Part shown: piece by piece, positions 1 to 5,213 of the stretch | How positions within the stretch are numbered: the stretch's first letter is position 1 | How the letters are laid out: each line of letters starts with the position of its first letter | Source: DRTC01 sp964521025 | GTDB taxonomy: Bacteria > Cloacimonadota > Cloacimonadia > Cloacimonadales > TCS61 | Direction: 5' to 3' | Length of the DNA stretch: 5,903 nt | NCBI GenBank assembly: GCA_964521025.1 | Contig: CAZFPK010000094.1 | Span: 1-5,903 of the forward strand | The notes under the pieces: model-generated | Databases searched by the model: none | Seen by the model: the letters and a program-made list of their open reading frames with translations, nothing else | What the model was told of the DNA's origin: nothing | Program-made: the position numbers and the translations under genes

Positions 1-26
1 CGAAGGTTCAAATCCTTCCCTCGCTA
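1..26 (+). tRNA. possible 3' end of a tRNA gene cut by the window edge
   Basis: The first 26 bases are a T-arm (stem 2-6/14-18, loop 7-13), a 7-nt acceptor 3' strand (19-25) and discriminator A26; CCA is not encoded. A T-run at 29-35 follows, as expected after a terminal tRNA. The same 26 bases recur at 87-112 and 173-198 as repeat copies, so this could be the genuine gene end or simply another copy. The anticodon and 5' half are outside the window, so the identity cannot be read. Confidence 0.35.
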
Positions 27-198
27 TCTTTTTTTGTGAGTTCAGGATCATCATTAAAGTCGGGCTCATATCCGGCAAATGACGGACGAAGGTTCAAATC
101 CTTCCCTCGCTATCTTTTTTTACGAGTTCAGGATCATCATTAAAGTCGGGCTCATATCCGGCAAATGCCGGACGAAGGTTCAAATCCTTCCCTCGCTA
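1..198 (+). repeat. 86-bp tandem repeat (2.3 copies) ending in tRNA 3' ends
   Basis: Units run 1-86, 87-172 and a partial third 173-198. The two full units differ at only three bases (36/122, 37/123, 82/168). Each unit starts with a tRNA-like 3' end: a T-arm with stem gaagg/ccttc and loop ttcaaat (2-18, 88-104, 174-190), then acceptor strand cctcgct and discriminator A (19-26, 105-112, 191-198). After the first two copies comes a seven-T run. The rest of the unit is about 51 bp and ends in a hairpin, tccggc-aaat-gccgga (157-172, perfect; 71-86 has one mismatch). No normal D-arm or 5' acceptor precedes the T-arms. The array could be tandem duplication of a tRNA tail, remnants of repeated integration at a tRNA gene, or degenerate tRNA copies. 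The parent tRNA would lie left of the window. Confidence 0.9.
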
Positions 199-289
199 TA
201 GTTTTTGAAAATTATTATCACTTATTGAAATGTAAATTCACTAATATCTAATTTGTGATTTTACATAAATAAATTAGATTTTTGTTGAT
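199..289. other. AT-rich spacer before the tRNA cluster, with two interleaved inverted repeats
   Basis: No gene is seen. Inverted repeat 1 pairs 231-241 with 255-265 (11 positions, one mismatch). Inverted repeat 2 pairs 246-254 with 271-279 (9 bp, perfect). The 5' arm of the second lies in the loop of the first, so they either exclude each other or form an H-type pseudoknot. A weak promoter-like pair, TTGAAA at 225-230 and TCTAAT at 247-252 (16-bp spacer), could drive the tRNA cluster. The match is too poor to call with confidence. Confidence 0.4.
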
Positions 290-366
290 GGCGGCGTAGC
301 TCAGCCGGTTAGAGCATCGGAATCATAATCCGAGTGTCCGGGGTTCGAGTCCCTGCGCCGCTACCA
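290..366 (+). tRNA. tRNA-Met (anticodon CAT, elongator type)
   Basis: The cloverleaf is complete. The acceptor pairs 290-296 with 356-362 (a G-U pair at 1-72), the D-stem 299-302 with 312-315, the anticodon stem 317-321 with 329-333 and the T-stem 339-343 with 351-355. The loop atcataa (322-328) gives anticodon CAT at 324-326. The discriminator is A363 and CCA is encoded at 364-366. The anticodon stem lacks the three G-C pairs of initiator tRNA, so this is not tRNA-fMet. Elongator Met is the likeliest identity. The CAT-reading tRNA-Ile2, whose C34 is modified to lysidine by TilS, cannot be excluded from the primary sequence. It is the first tRNA of a plus-strand cluster, 9 bp before tRNA-Arg. 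Confidence 0.93.
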
Positions 367-375
367 GTTTTTCGA

Positions 376-449
376 GCGCCAGTAGCTCAGTTGGACAGAG
401 CAGCGGATTTCTAATCCGCAGGTCAGGGGTTCAAATCCCTTCTGGCGTG
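376..449 (+). tRNA. tRNA-Arg (anticodon TCT)
   Basis: All stems pair: acceptor 376-382 with 442-448, D-stem 385-388 with 398-401, anticodon stem gcgga/tccgc at 403-407/415-419, T-stem 425-429 with 437-441. Loop 408-414 places TCT at 410-412, reading AGA and probably AGG. The discriminator is G449. The following bases are CCT, so CCA is not encoded and must be added by tRNA nucleotidyltransferase, unlike the neighbouring tRNA-Met. With 9 bp between them, the two tRNAs are almost certainly co-transcribed. Confidence 0.96.
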
Positions 450-490
450 CCTTAATTTTGTGAGAAAAGCAAGAAGAATCAAAAATTTAA

Positions 491-533
491 GAAGTTTTAA
501 GAAAGCATCAATAAAAGAAATCCTTAAAACTTC
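491..533 (+). repeat. perfect 11-bp inverted repeat in the Arg-His tRNA spacer
   Basis: The arms gaagttttaag (491-501) and cttaaaacttc (523-533) are exact reverse complements separated by 21 nt. The 3' arm shares bases 530-533 with the next inverted repeat, so the two cannot both fold fully. No T-run follows at once, so it is not a standard terminator. Confidence 0.75.
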
Positions 534-547
534 ATTTGTGAATGAAG
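530..547 (+). repeat. short 7-bp hairpin overlapping both neighbouring inverted repeats
   Basis: The stem cttcatt (530-536) pairs with aatgaag (541-547) around a tgtg loop. It overlaps the 3' arm of the upstream inverted repeat by four bases and the 5' arm of the downstream one by three. This makes a chain of competing helices. Confidence 0.6.
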
Positions 548-594
548 CAATAAGATTCCGAAATTACAGATTTCCGGTTTTGAATTTATTGCTT
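545..594 (+). repeat. extended imperfect hairpin upstream of tRNA-His
   Basis: The outer arms aagcaataa (545-553) and ttattgctt (586-594) are perfect reverse complements. Inside, ccgaaat (558-564) can pair with atttccgg (570-577) with one bulged base, giving a two-tier stem. It sits about 30 bp before tRNA-His within the probable tRNA transcript. It could be a processing element, a palindromic repeat or an insertion scar; the sequence does not decide. Confidence 0.6.
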
Positions 595-625
595 TCTGGA
601 TTAGTGATTTTTTGAAATTTATCCT

Positions 626-698
626 GGTGGGTGTAGTTCAATGGTAGAGCACCGGATTGTGGTTCCGGTCGTTGTGGGTTCGAGTCCCATCATCCACC
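626..698 (+). tRNA. tRNA-His (anticodon GTG)
   Basis: The extra G at position -1 (G626) opposite discriminator C698 is the hallmark of tRNA-His and is recognised by histidyl-tRNA synthetase. The acceptor pairs 627-633 with 691-697, the D-stem 636-639 with 647-650, the anticodon stem ccgga/tccgg at 652-656/664-668 and the T-stem 674-678 with 686-690. Loop 657-663 places GTG at 659-661. CCA is not encoded. It lies 176 bp after tRNA-Arg and just before an intrinsic terminator, so it ends the cluster. Confidence 0.96.
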
Positions 699-708
699 CC
701 TGTTTTCT

Positions 709-738
709 AAAAGCTGCTTTTATGAGCAGCTTTTTTAT
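709..738 (+). terminator. intrinsic terminator of the tRNA cluster
   Basis: The stem agctgct (712-718) pairs with agcagct (725-731) around a 6-nt loop, extended by three A-U pairs (709-711 with 732-734). The run of T from 731 to 736 completes the signal. It begins 11 bp after tRNA-His, on the same strand, and insulates the tRNAs from the protease gene downstream. Confidence 0.9.
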
Positions 739-958
739 CGGATAGAATTTTTTTCTTCTTTTTAATGATCGACTTTATGTAAGTTTATGAAAAATGGATA
801 TTTAAATGAGTACAAAAAAAATGAATAATTAGTATAAATTATTTTTTATTTCAAATTCTTATCCGTTCGATTCGTGCAATCCGTGAGCATTTTTTTTCTA
901 AAATTTTGCACTTTACAGTTTAATTACATCCAAAAAAAAGTCTTTGTGAGGTATTTTT
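739..958. other. gene-free leader of the protease gene
   Basis: There is no convincing gene in these 220 bp. Three tandem degenerate 9-mers lie at 861-887 and are listed separately. A TATAAA at 833-838 and a TTGCAC at 906-911 are promoter-like, but neither has a good partner at the right spacing. The Shine-Dalgarno gaggt at 948-952 lies 6 nt before the ATG at 959 and fixes the start of the protease gene. Confidence 0.5.
861..887 (+). repeat. three tandem degenerate 9-mers
   Basis: The units are atccgttcg (861-869), attcgtgca (870-878) and atccgtgag (879-887), sharing at-y-cgt. A run of eight T follows at 890-897. The block is 71 bp upstream of the protease start and is much less AT-rich than its surroundings. 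It could be a regulator binding array or a copy of a dispersed intergenic repeat. Confidence 0.5.
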
Positions 959-3900
959 ATGAAATTTATTATATTGATGATCAGCGTTTTAGTAACCACA
1001 TTTTTAAATTCCTTCGAACCCCATTTTATGGAAGATCCTGCAATTTCTCCCGATGGAAATTCCGTCTGTTTCTCCTACCTTTCCGATTTATGGATCGTTC
1101 CTTTCAAAGGAGGAGAAGCCAAAAGATTAACTTCTTCGGAAGGAATTGATTTCAATCCTGTATTTTCTCCTGATGGGAAATTTATTGTTTTTAATTCAAA
1201 TCGAGATGGTTGGAATTGTATTTATCAAATTCCCGCTGCTGGAGGAATTGCAGAATCGATTTCCGGAGAAGGTCTGAAGATCATCGATTTTTTCCCGGAT
1301 GGAAAGAGTATTCTCACAGTCGGCAACGAACCGGATTATCGTTATAAATTTTTCCGGCTTGAACTTGATGGATCATTTTATGAGATCACATCGTTTGGAG
1401 GAAATTACGGAGCAGTCTCACCGGATGGGAAAAAGCTCATTTTCAATCATTGGGGAAAGCCGACTCGCGAAGCATATAAAGGCAGTGGAAATGGTGAAAT
1501 CTATGAATATGATTTGGAGAATAAAGACTTTGGTCGTTTAACGAAAACGGAATATACGGAAAGATACCCGGTTTATTCATCTTTAGAAAATTCTATATAC
1601 TTTGCCGGTTCGGATAGAAAAGTTTTCCAATTGTTCCGAGTTGATAGTTACGATTTTTCCCAACCGAAACAATTAACTTTCTTTGAAAACTGGTCGGTTC
1701 GAGACATCAGTATTGCCTGGGAGAATGATCGTATTGTATTTGAGAAATTCGCTCAGATATGGAAGTATGATCCATCCAATCAAAAAGTAGAAAAAATTGA
1801 GATCGAGATAAACGAAGACTGCCTGCCGGAATTTCTCAAAAAAGAAGAAATTTCTAACAAAGCAAAAAGATTCGTCATTTCTCCGGATGGAAAACTGGTC
1901 GTCTTTTCATATAAATACGATCTTTTTGCAGTTCCCGAAAAAGGTGATGAAGTAAAACAGATTACTAAAAATCAAGCAGGAATAAAATCCGTCGAGATCA
2001 TGGATGATAATCAAACGATTTTCTTTTCGAGTTTTGAAGACGGCGAACCGAAATTATTCAAAACGAACATCACAGATATTTCCGAAATCGAAAAAATCAA
2101 ATGGTCAAATGACAAAAAAATCAATCACATCTACTCTTCTCAAAATCGTTTGCTGATCAATTATTCCGACAAGAAGAGAAGGAATAAGGTTGCGATGGCA
2201 GACAGTTTGGGTGATAATATCCAGACAATCATCGACGAACAGTTTGTCTGGCAAAAGGCTGAACTTTCGGAAGATGGAAGATATGTGCTGTATGCAGAAC
2301 TGAGGGAACAACTTTGGAGCAATCACCTTTTTGTTCTCGACCTGCAAACAAAAGAAAAACATCAAATCTATAATTATGACGGATTTATCGGCAATATTTT
2401 CTGGGGAAAGGATAAGAAAACAGCGTTCTTCAGTCGAGGTAAGGAAATCTGCAAAATCAATCTCGTTCCGCTGGAAGATTTCTCCAATGAAAAAGACAAC
2501 TGGAAACCAATTTTAAATCCAACCGAAAAAGAACAAAAACCTGAATCTGAAGAAATCAAAATCAGTTTTGAAAATATTGAAAACAGAGTAAAACCTCTCA
2601 TTTCCAAACCCGGATACAATCGAATTCTGCATGTTTTAAATGATTCGCTCTTCTATTATTTGAATACTTTCGAGGAAAAATCGGAAATCAGGAAAACCGA
2701 CTATTCTGCCAAGGACGATAAATCGATTTACACTTTATCCAAAAATGCAACGCACATCAGTTATAATGAGCAGAATAAATGCTTTTATTTGTTGGAGAAT
2801 CAAGTTCTGAAGAAACTGCATCCAAAAACCAAGAAAATTGAGACCATTAAATTTGATTTCAAATATGAATATGATAAACTCGATTTGAACAAAGATATTT
2901 TCACGCAGGTCTGGAAAAAATACGGAGATGAATTTTATGATCCGGAAATGCATGGAGTCGATTGGAAAGAAGTTTATCAACGCTTTTCCAAATATTCCGA
3001 TTTCATTTATAACACGAAAATCCTCGATGATATTATCGAAGAAATGATGGGCGAAGTGAATGCTTCTCATACCGGTTTTACGCCCCGAAAAGAAGGAACT
3101 CATAAAATTTATTCTAAAGCATGCGGTGGATTTGTGCTCGATTTTCAGGATTATCCAAAAGAAGGGATCAAGTTTAAAAAAATCTATCGAAATTCCAAAC
3201 TGGATAAACCTTATAACATCAAACCCGAAGATGTTTTGCTGAAAGTCGATGGAGAAGAAGTTGGAAAAGGAAAACCGCTAACTCTTCATTTTATGGATAA
3301 GATTGGAGAAAAAATCGAGTTGGAGATTTTGTCTGGAGATTCGATCAAAACCGTGACGATCAAAGGATTGAAATATTGGGAAAATTCCAAACTGTATTAT
3401 CATGATTGGGTCGAGCAGAGAAAGGAAATCGTGAATGAATTGTCTGATGGAAAGATTGGATATCTGCATATTCGCTGGATGAGTGATCGCAGTTATGAAA
3501 AATTCCTGCACGACTTTTTTGCGGACAATTACCGGAAAGATGCATTGATCATTGATGTTCGCAATAATAGCGGCGGACATACGCACGATAAAATCCTGGA
3601 AGTCCTGACCAAAAGGTCGTATGCCCAGGTTTCCCGCAGATATTTTGATCTGCAAAAACATAAAGTTCCGCACGAAGCCTGGGAAAAACCGCTCGCTCTT
3701 TTAATTAATGAAAATTCCTTTTCCGATGCAGAGATCTTCCTGGCAATCTTCCAGGAATTCGAACTGGGAAAAGTGATTGGAATGCCGACTGCCGGAGCCG
3801 TGATCGGTACAAACAACTACACATTAATGGATGGCTCCAAAATGAGACTTCCGCAAAACGGCTGGTACCTGCTGGATGGCACAAACCTGGAAGGAACCGG

Positions 3901-4006
3901 AGCAAAACCGGATATTCGCATCGAACCAACACCGGAACAGATTATTGCAGATGATGACATTCAGTTGAAAAGAGCGGTTGAGGAACTATTGCAGGAATTG
4001 GAATAA
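959..4006 (+). CDS. tri: tricorn-type S41 serine peptidase, probably exported
   Basis: This 1015-residue protein has the length and domain order of tricorn proteases, which cut oligopeptides into short fragments. Residues 1-18 are hydrophobic after MK and look like a Sec signal, so it probably acts outside the cytoplasm, unlike archaeal tricorn. Beta-propeller (PD40/TolB-like) repeats follow, with SPDG-type motifs at S30-G33, S70-G73, F112-G115, S154-G157, S308-G311 and S437-G440. A PDZ domain lies at about 720-803. The S41 core includes GYLHI at about 833 and IIDVRNNSGG at 864-873. By alignment from memory to Thermoplasma tricorn, the catalytic tetrad is S703/H704 (in ASHTGF), nucleophile S922 (in NSFSDAE) and E978 (in NLEGTGAKPD), so it should be active. 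The ATG at 959 has gaggt 6 nt upstream. It appears monocistronic; the next genes face it from the minus strand. Confidence 0.95.
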   Translation: MKFIILMISVLVTTFLNSFEPHFMEDPAISPDGNSVCFSYLSDLWIVPFKGGEAKRLTSSEGIDFNPVFSPDGKFIVFNSNRDGWNCIYQIPAAGGIAESISGEGLKIIDFFPDGKSILTVGNEPDYRYKFFRLELDGSFYEITSFGGNYGAVSPDGKKLIFNHWGKPTREAYKGSGNGEIYEYDLENKDFGRLTKTEYTERYPVYSSLENSIYFAGSDRKVFQLFRVDSYDFSQPKQLTFFENWSVRDISIAWENDRIVFEKFAQIWKYDPSNQKVEKIEIEINEDCLPEFLKKEEISNKAKRFVISPDGKLVVFSYKYDLFAVPEKGDEVKQITKNQAGIKSVEIMDDNQTIFFSSFEDGEPKLFKTNITDISEIEKIKWSNDKKINHIYSSQNRLLINYSDKKRRNKVAMADSLGDNIQTIIDEQFVWQKAELSEDGRYVLYAELREQLWSNHLFVLDLQTKEKHQIYNYDGFIGNIFWGKDKKTAFFSRGKEICKINLVPLEDFSNEKDNWKPILNPTEKEQKPESEEIKISFENIENRVKPLISKPGYNRILHVLNDSLFYYLNTFEEKSEIRKTDYSAKDDKSIYTLSKNATHISYNEQNKCFYLLENQVLKKLHPKTKKIETIKFDFKYEYDKLDLNKDIFTQVWKKYGDEFYDPEMHGVDWKEVYQRFSKYSDFIYNTKILDDIIEEMMGEVNASHTGFTPRKEGTHKIYSKACGGFVLDFQDYPKEGIKFKKIYRNSKLDKPYNIKPEDVLLKVDGEEVGKGKPLTLHFMDKIGEKIELEILSGDSIKTVTIKGLKYWENSKLYYHDWVEQRKEIVNELSDGKIGYLHIRWMSDRSYEKFLHDFFADNYRKDALIIDVRNNSGGHTHDKILEVLTKRSYAQVSRRYFDLQKHKVPHEAWEKPLALLINENSFSDAEIFLAIFQEFELGKVIGMPTAGAVIGTNNYTLMDGSKMRLPQNGWYLLDGTNLEGTGAKPDIRIEPTPEQIIADDDIQLKRAVEELLQELE

Positions 4007-4028
4007 TAGGATTAATGTTATTATTTAT

Positions 4029-4080
4029 CAGAGAGATTTTTGGAAAGGGATTTTGATTATGAAAAAGGGAGACTTGAGAT
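4029..4080 (+). repeat. left imperfect direct repeat flanking the toxin-antitoxin pair
   Basis: The segment containing tttggaaagggattttg and aaaaagggagactt resembles 4805-4857 in the same orientation. Over the core 21 bases (4036-4056 versus 4810-4830) 18 match, and the following aaaaaggg-gactt block is also shared, with small gaps. It lies between the 3' ends of the convergent protease and hepT-like genes. Confidence 0.5.
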
Positions 4081-4092
4081 CTTAACAAGAAA

Positions 4093-4431
4093 TTAATCTA
4101 ATAATTTTTTTATATTTCCAAGTAATTCGGCAATATGTGTCGTTGCAGTCAGCCAGATTCTTTCTACTAATATCTCTCCGTAATCATGAGCAATGACATT
4201 TCTTAATCCAATGATCTTTTTCCACGGAATATGCTGTGTTTTTTCCTGGAAAGATTCTGATAAATGATTGGCTGCTTCACCAATGACCAGTAATTGTCTC
4301 TCAACTGCAAATCTTGTTCTTTTATCTTCCGAGAAATCCTTGAAATTTTTATTTTCGATGAATAAAAGCACATCTTTGCAGGCTTCTTTTATATCCCATA
4401 AACAAGCTTTATCTTTTTCAATTATCTGCAT
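4093..4431 (-). CDS. hepT: HepT-like HEPN-domain ribonuclease toxin (DUF86 family)
   Basis: This 112-residue protein matches the usual length of HepT toxins. The diagnostic HEPN motif RX4HXY is intact as RNVIAHDY, with R77, H82 and Y84. The upstream LLVIGEAANHL and IPWKKIIGLRN stretches are typical of the family. Known HepT proteins are dimeric ribonucleases whose Arg/His cut RNA, and the motif tyrosine is AMPylated by the partner MntA to silence them. Cutting of tRNA 3' ends has been shown for one cyanobacterial member. The gene starts inside the 3' end of the nucleotidyltransferase gene (14-nt overlap, 4418-4431), so translation is probably coupled. All key residues are present, so it is predicted to be a live toxin. 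The ATG at 4431 is the natural start given the overlap and family alignment. Confidence 0.93.
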   Translation of the reverse strand: MQIIEKDKACLWDIKEACKDVLLFIENKNFKDFSEDKRTRFAVERQLLVIGEAANHLSESFQEKTQHIPWKKIIGLRNVIAHDYGEILVERIWLTATTHIAELLGNIKKLLD

Positions 4432-4726
4432 AAATCTTCCTGGCAGTGCTTAAAATTGCTTTTTTGCGATAAGGATTTTTCAAACTTTCCTTTTCAATTA
4501 AATCAACATCCCGTTGAAATATGTTTTTGAATCTTTCCCTTATCTCAAAGAAATCAAAATAAGAATAATGGACATTATCACGAAAAGAGACCATAATATC
4601 AATATCGCTTTGCTCATTAAAGTCAGGACGTAGAACTGAACCGAAGAGATATAATTCCTTAATAGCAAATTCCCGGGCAAGATTCCTCAACTTTGTTTCA
4701 TCTATATCTATTTTGGGAAGTTTCAT
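4418..4726 (-). CDS. mntA: MntA-like minimal nucleotidyltransferase antitoxin
   Basis: This 102-residue protein is of the minimal nucleotidyltransferase (MNT) type, with the signature GSX10DXD: G29, S30, then D41 and D43 in GSVLRPDFNEQSDID. A third metal-binding acidic position is probably D73 or D75 in DVDLIE. R33 in the GSxxR context is also usual. Family members transfer AMP from ATP to the tyrosine of the HepT RX4HXY motif, and that tyrosine is present in the next gene. Gene order is antitoxin then toxin. A Shine-Dalgarno GGAG (complement of 4732-4735) lies 5 nt before the ATG, and a consensus TATAAT lies just upstream. It is too small and lacks the domains of CD-NTases that make cyclic nucleotides, so a CBASS cyclase role is unlikely. 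Confidence 0.92.
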   Translation of the reverse strand: MKLPKIDIDETKLRNLAREFAIKELYLFGSVLRPDFNEQSDIDIMVSFRDNVHYSYFDFFEIRERFKNIFQRDVDLIEKESLKNPYRKKAILSTARKIYADN

Positions 4727-4742
4727 ACTTTCTCCAAATCAA

Positions 4743-4748
4743 ATTATA
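4743..4748 (-). promoter_or_regulatory. probable -10 element of the mntA-hepT operon
   Basis: The minus strand reads a perfect TATAAT here, 16 nt before the mntA start codon. Transcription would begin near 4736, leaving a very short leader that starts about at the Shine-Dalgarno. No good -35 hexamer is present at 16-18 bp. The expected position (about 4765-4772) falls in the 15-bp palindrome, which suggests an operator or activator site. Confidence 0.45.
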
Positions 4749-4750
4749 CC

Positions 4751-4784
4751 TTTTCATTACAAAACAGGAGTTTTGTAATGAGAA
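4751..4784. repeat. 15-bp palindrome with a 4-nt centre upstream of mntA
   Basis: 4751-4765 pairs with 4770-4784. The core cattacaaaac/gttttgtaatg is a perfect 11 bp, extended by four pairs of which one is G-U, around centre agga. No T-run follows on either strand, so it is not a terminator. It covers the -35 position of the putative mntA promoter and could bind an autoregulator, or be the end of a dispersed palindromic repeat. Confidence 0.75.
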
Positions 4785-4804
4785 AGTTTGCTTATTGTTC
4801 GCTG

Positions 4805-4857
4805 CAGATGTTTTTTGGATGGGGATTTTGTGTCAATTAAAAAGGGGGACTTTGAAT
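4805..4857 (+). repeat. right imperfect direct repeat flanking the toxin-antitoxin pair
   Basis: The segment with tttggatggggattttg and aaaaagggggactt is the partner of 4029-4080, in the same orientation. It lies upstream of mntA beyond the palindrome. No gene is called in 4727-4918; the palindrome, the -10 element and this repeat account for most of that stretch. Confidence 0.5.
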
Positions 4858-4918
4858 TATAAATTACTTAAACACTCCTAAATCTATTAAAATACTTGCA
4901 ACAGTTTTAGATGGAACT

Positions 4919-5203
4919 TTATTTTTTTTCTGAAATAGATATGATTTTAGAATAAAGAGAATCAATATCATAATTTTGATACAATGTATTTACATTATAA
5001 AAATCTTTCAAAATATTTTTTGTTTTTGCTATTTCAATTTCGTACTTTAACGATATTAAAGCTATTTCTTCATCGAAAAAGAATAATTCAATTTCTTCTT
5101 TGGAGAATTCAATTTTTTCATTACTTATATTTTTTTCTTTTTTATTACAACCAGTATAAAAAATGAAAAAAACTAATATGGAAATTTTAACTATTTTCTT
5201 CAT
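4919..5203 (-). CDS. small putative lipoprotein, function unknown
   Basis: This 94-residue protein starts MKK and has a hydrophobic segment at about residues 4-17. This is followed by YTGC with C19, a lipobox-like site for signal peptidase II. The tyrosine at -3 is unusual, so lipid attachment is probable but not certain. The mature part is charged and mostly Lys, Glu, Ile and Asn, likely helical, and ends in SEKK; I recognise no family. It starts 10 bp after the stop of the TIR-like gene on the same strand, with no terminator between, so it is probably co-transcribed with it. No strong Shine-Dalgarno is visible before the ATG at 5203. It could be a partner of the TIR protein or an unrelated passenger. 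The base composition is very AT-rich, about 25% GC in a hand-counted 60-base line at 5041-5100. Confidence 0.7.
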   Translation of the reverse strand: MKKIVKISILVFFIFYTGCNKKEKNISNEKIEFSKEEIELFFFDEEIALISLKYEIEIAKTKNILKDFYNVNTLYQNYDIDSLYSKIISISEKK

Positions 5204-5213
5204 CTAATATCAT

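Noticed and set aside
1..198. CRISPR array
   Set aside because: The whole 86-bp unit is repeated, including the would-be spacer, so there are no unique spacers; the repeat contains tRNA structure.
874..1149. 91-codon plus-strand ORF over the protease leader
   Set aside because: It overlaps the well-supported protease start in another frame and its composition is that of a shadow; no ribosome binding site supports it.
2105..3932. Several minus-strand ORFs of 60-131 codons inside the protease gene
   Set aside because: They lie antisense to a gene with conserved domains, show no recognisable protein features and have no start signals.
290..4431. Functional link between the HepT toxin and the nearby tRNA genes
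   Set aside because: Some HepT enzymes attack tRNA 3' ends, but they act in trans on cellular tRNA; closeness to a tRNA cluster is no evidence of targeting.
4268..4453. 61-codon plus-strand ORF antisense to hepT
   Set aside because: It is a shadow of the HEPN gene, whose motifs are intact on the minus strand.
4418..4726. CBASS CD-NTase acting with the TIR gene
   Set aside because: The protein is only 102 residues with a minimal GSX10DXD core and is fused by overlap to its usual HEPN partner, which fits MntA.
4751..4784. Palindrome as an intrinsic terminator
   Set aside because: Neither side has a T-run in the correct direction, and it sits in front of a gene rather than behind one.
4693..4881. 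62-codon plus-strand ORF across the palindrome and right direct repeat
   Set aside because: It starts inside mntA antisense and runs through repeat sequence; nothing suggests a real protein.
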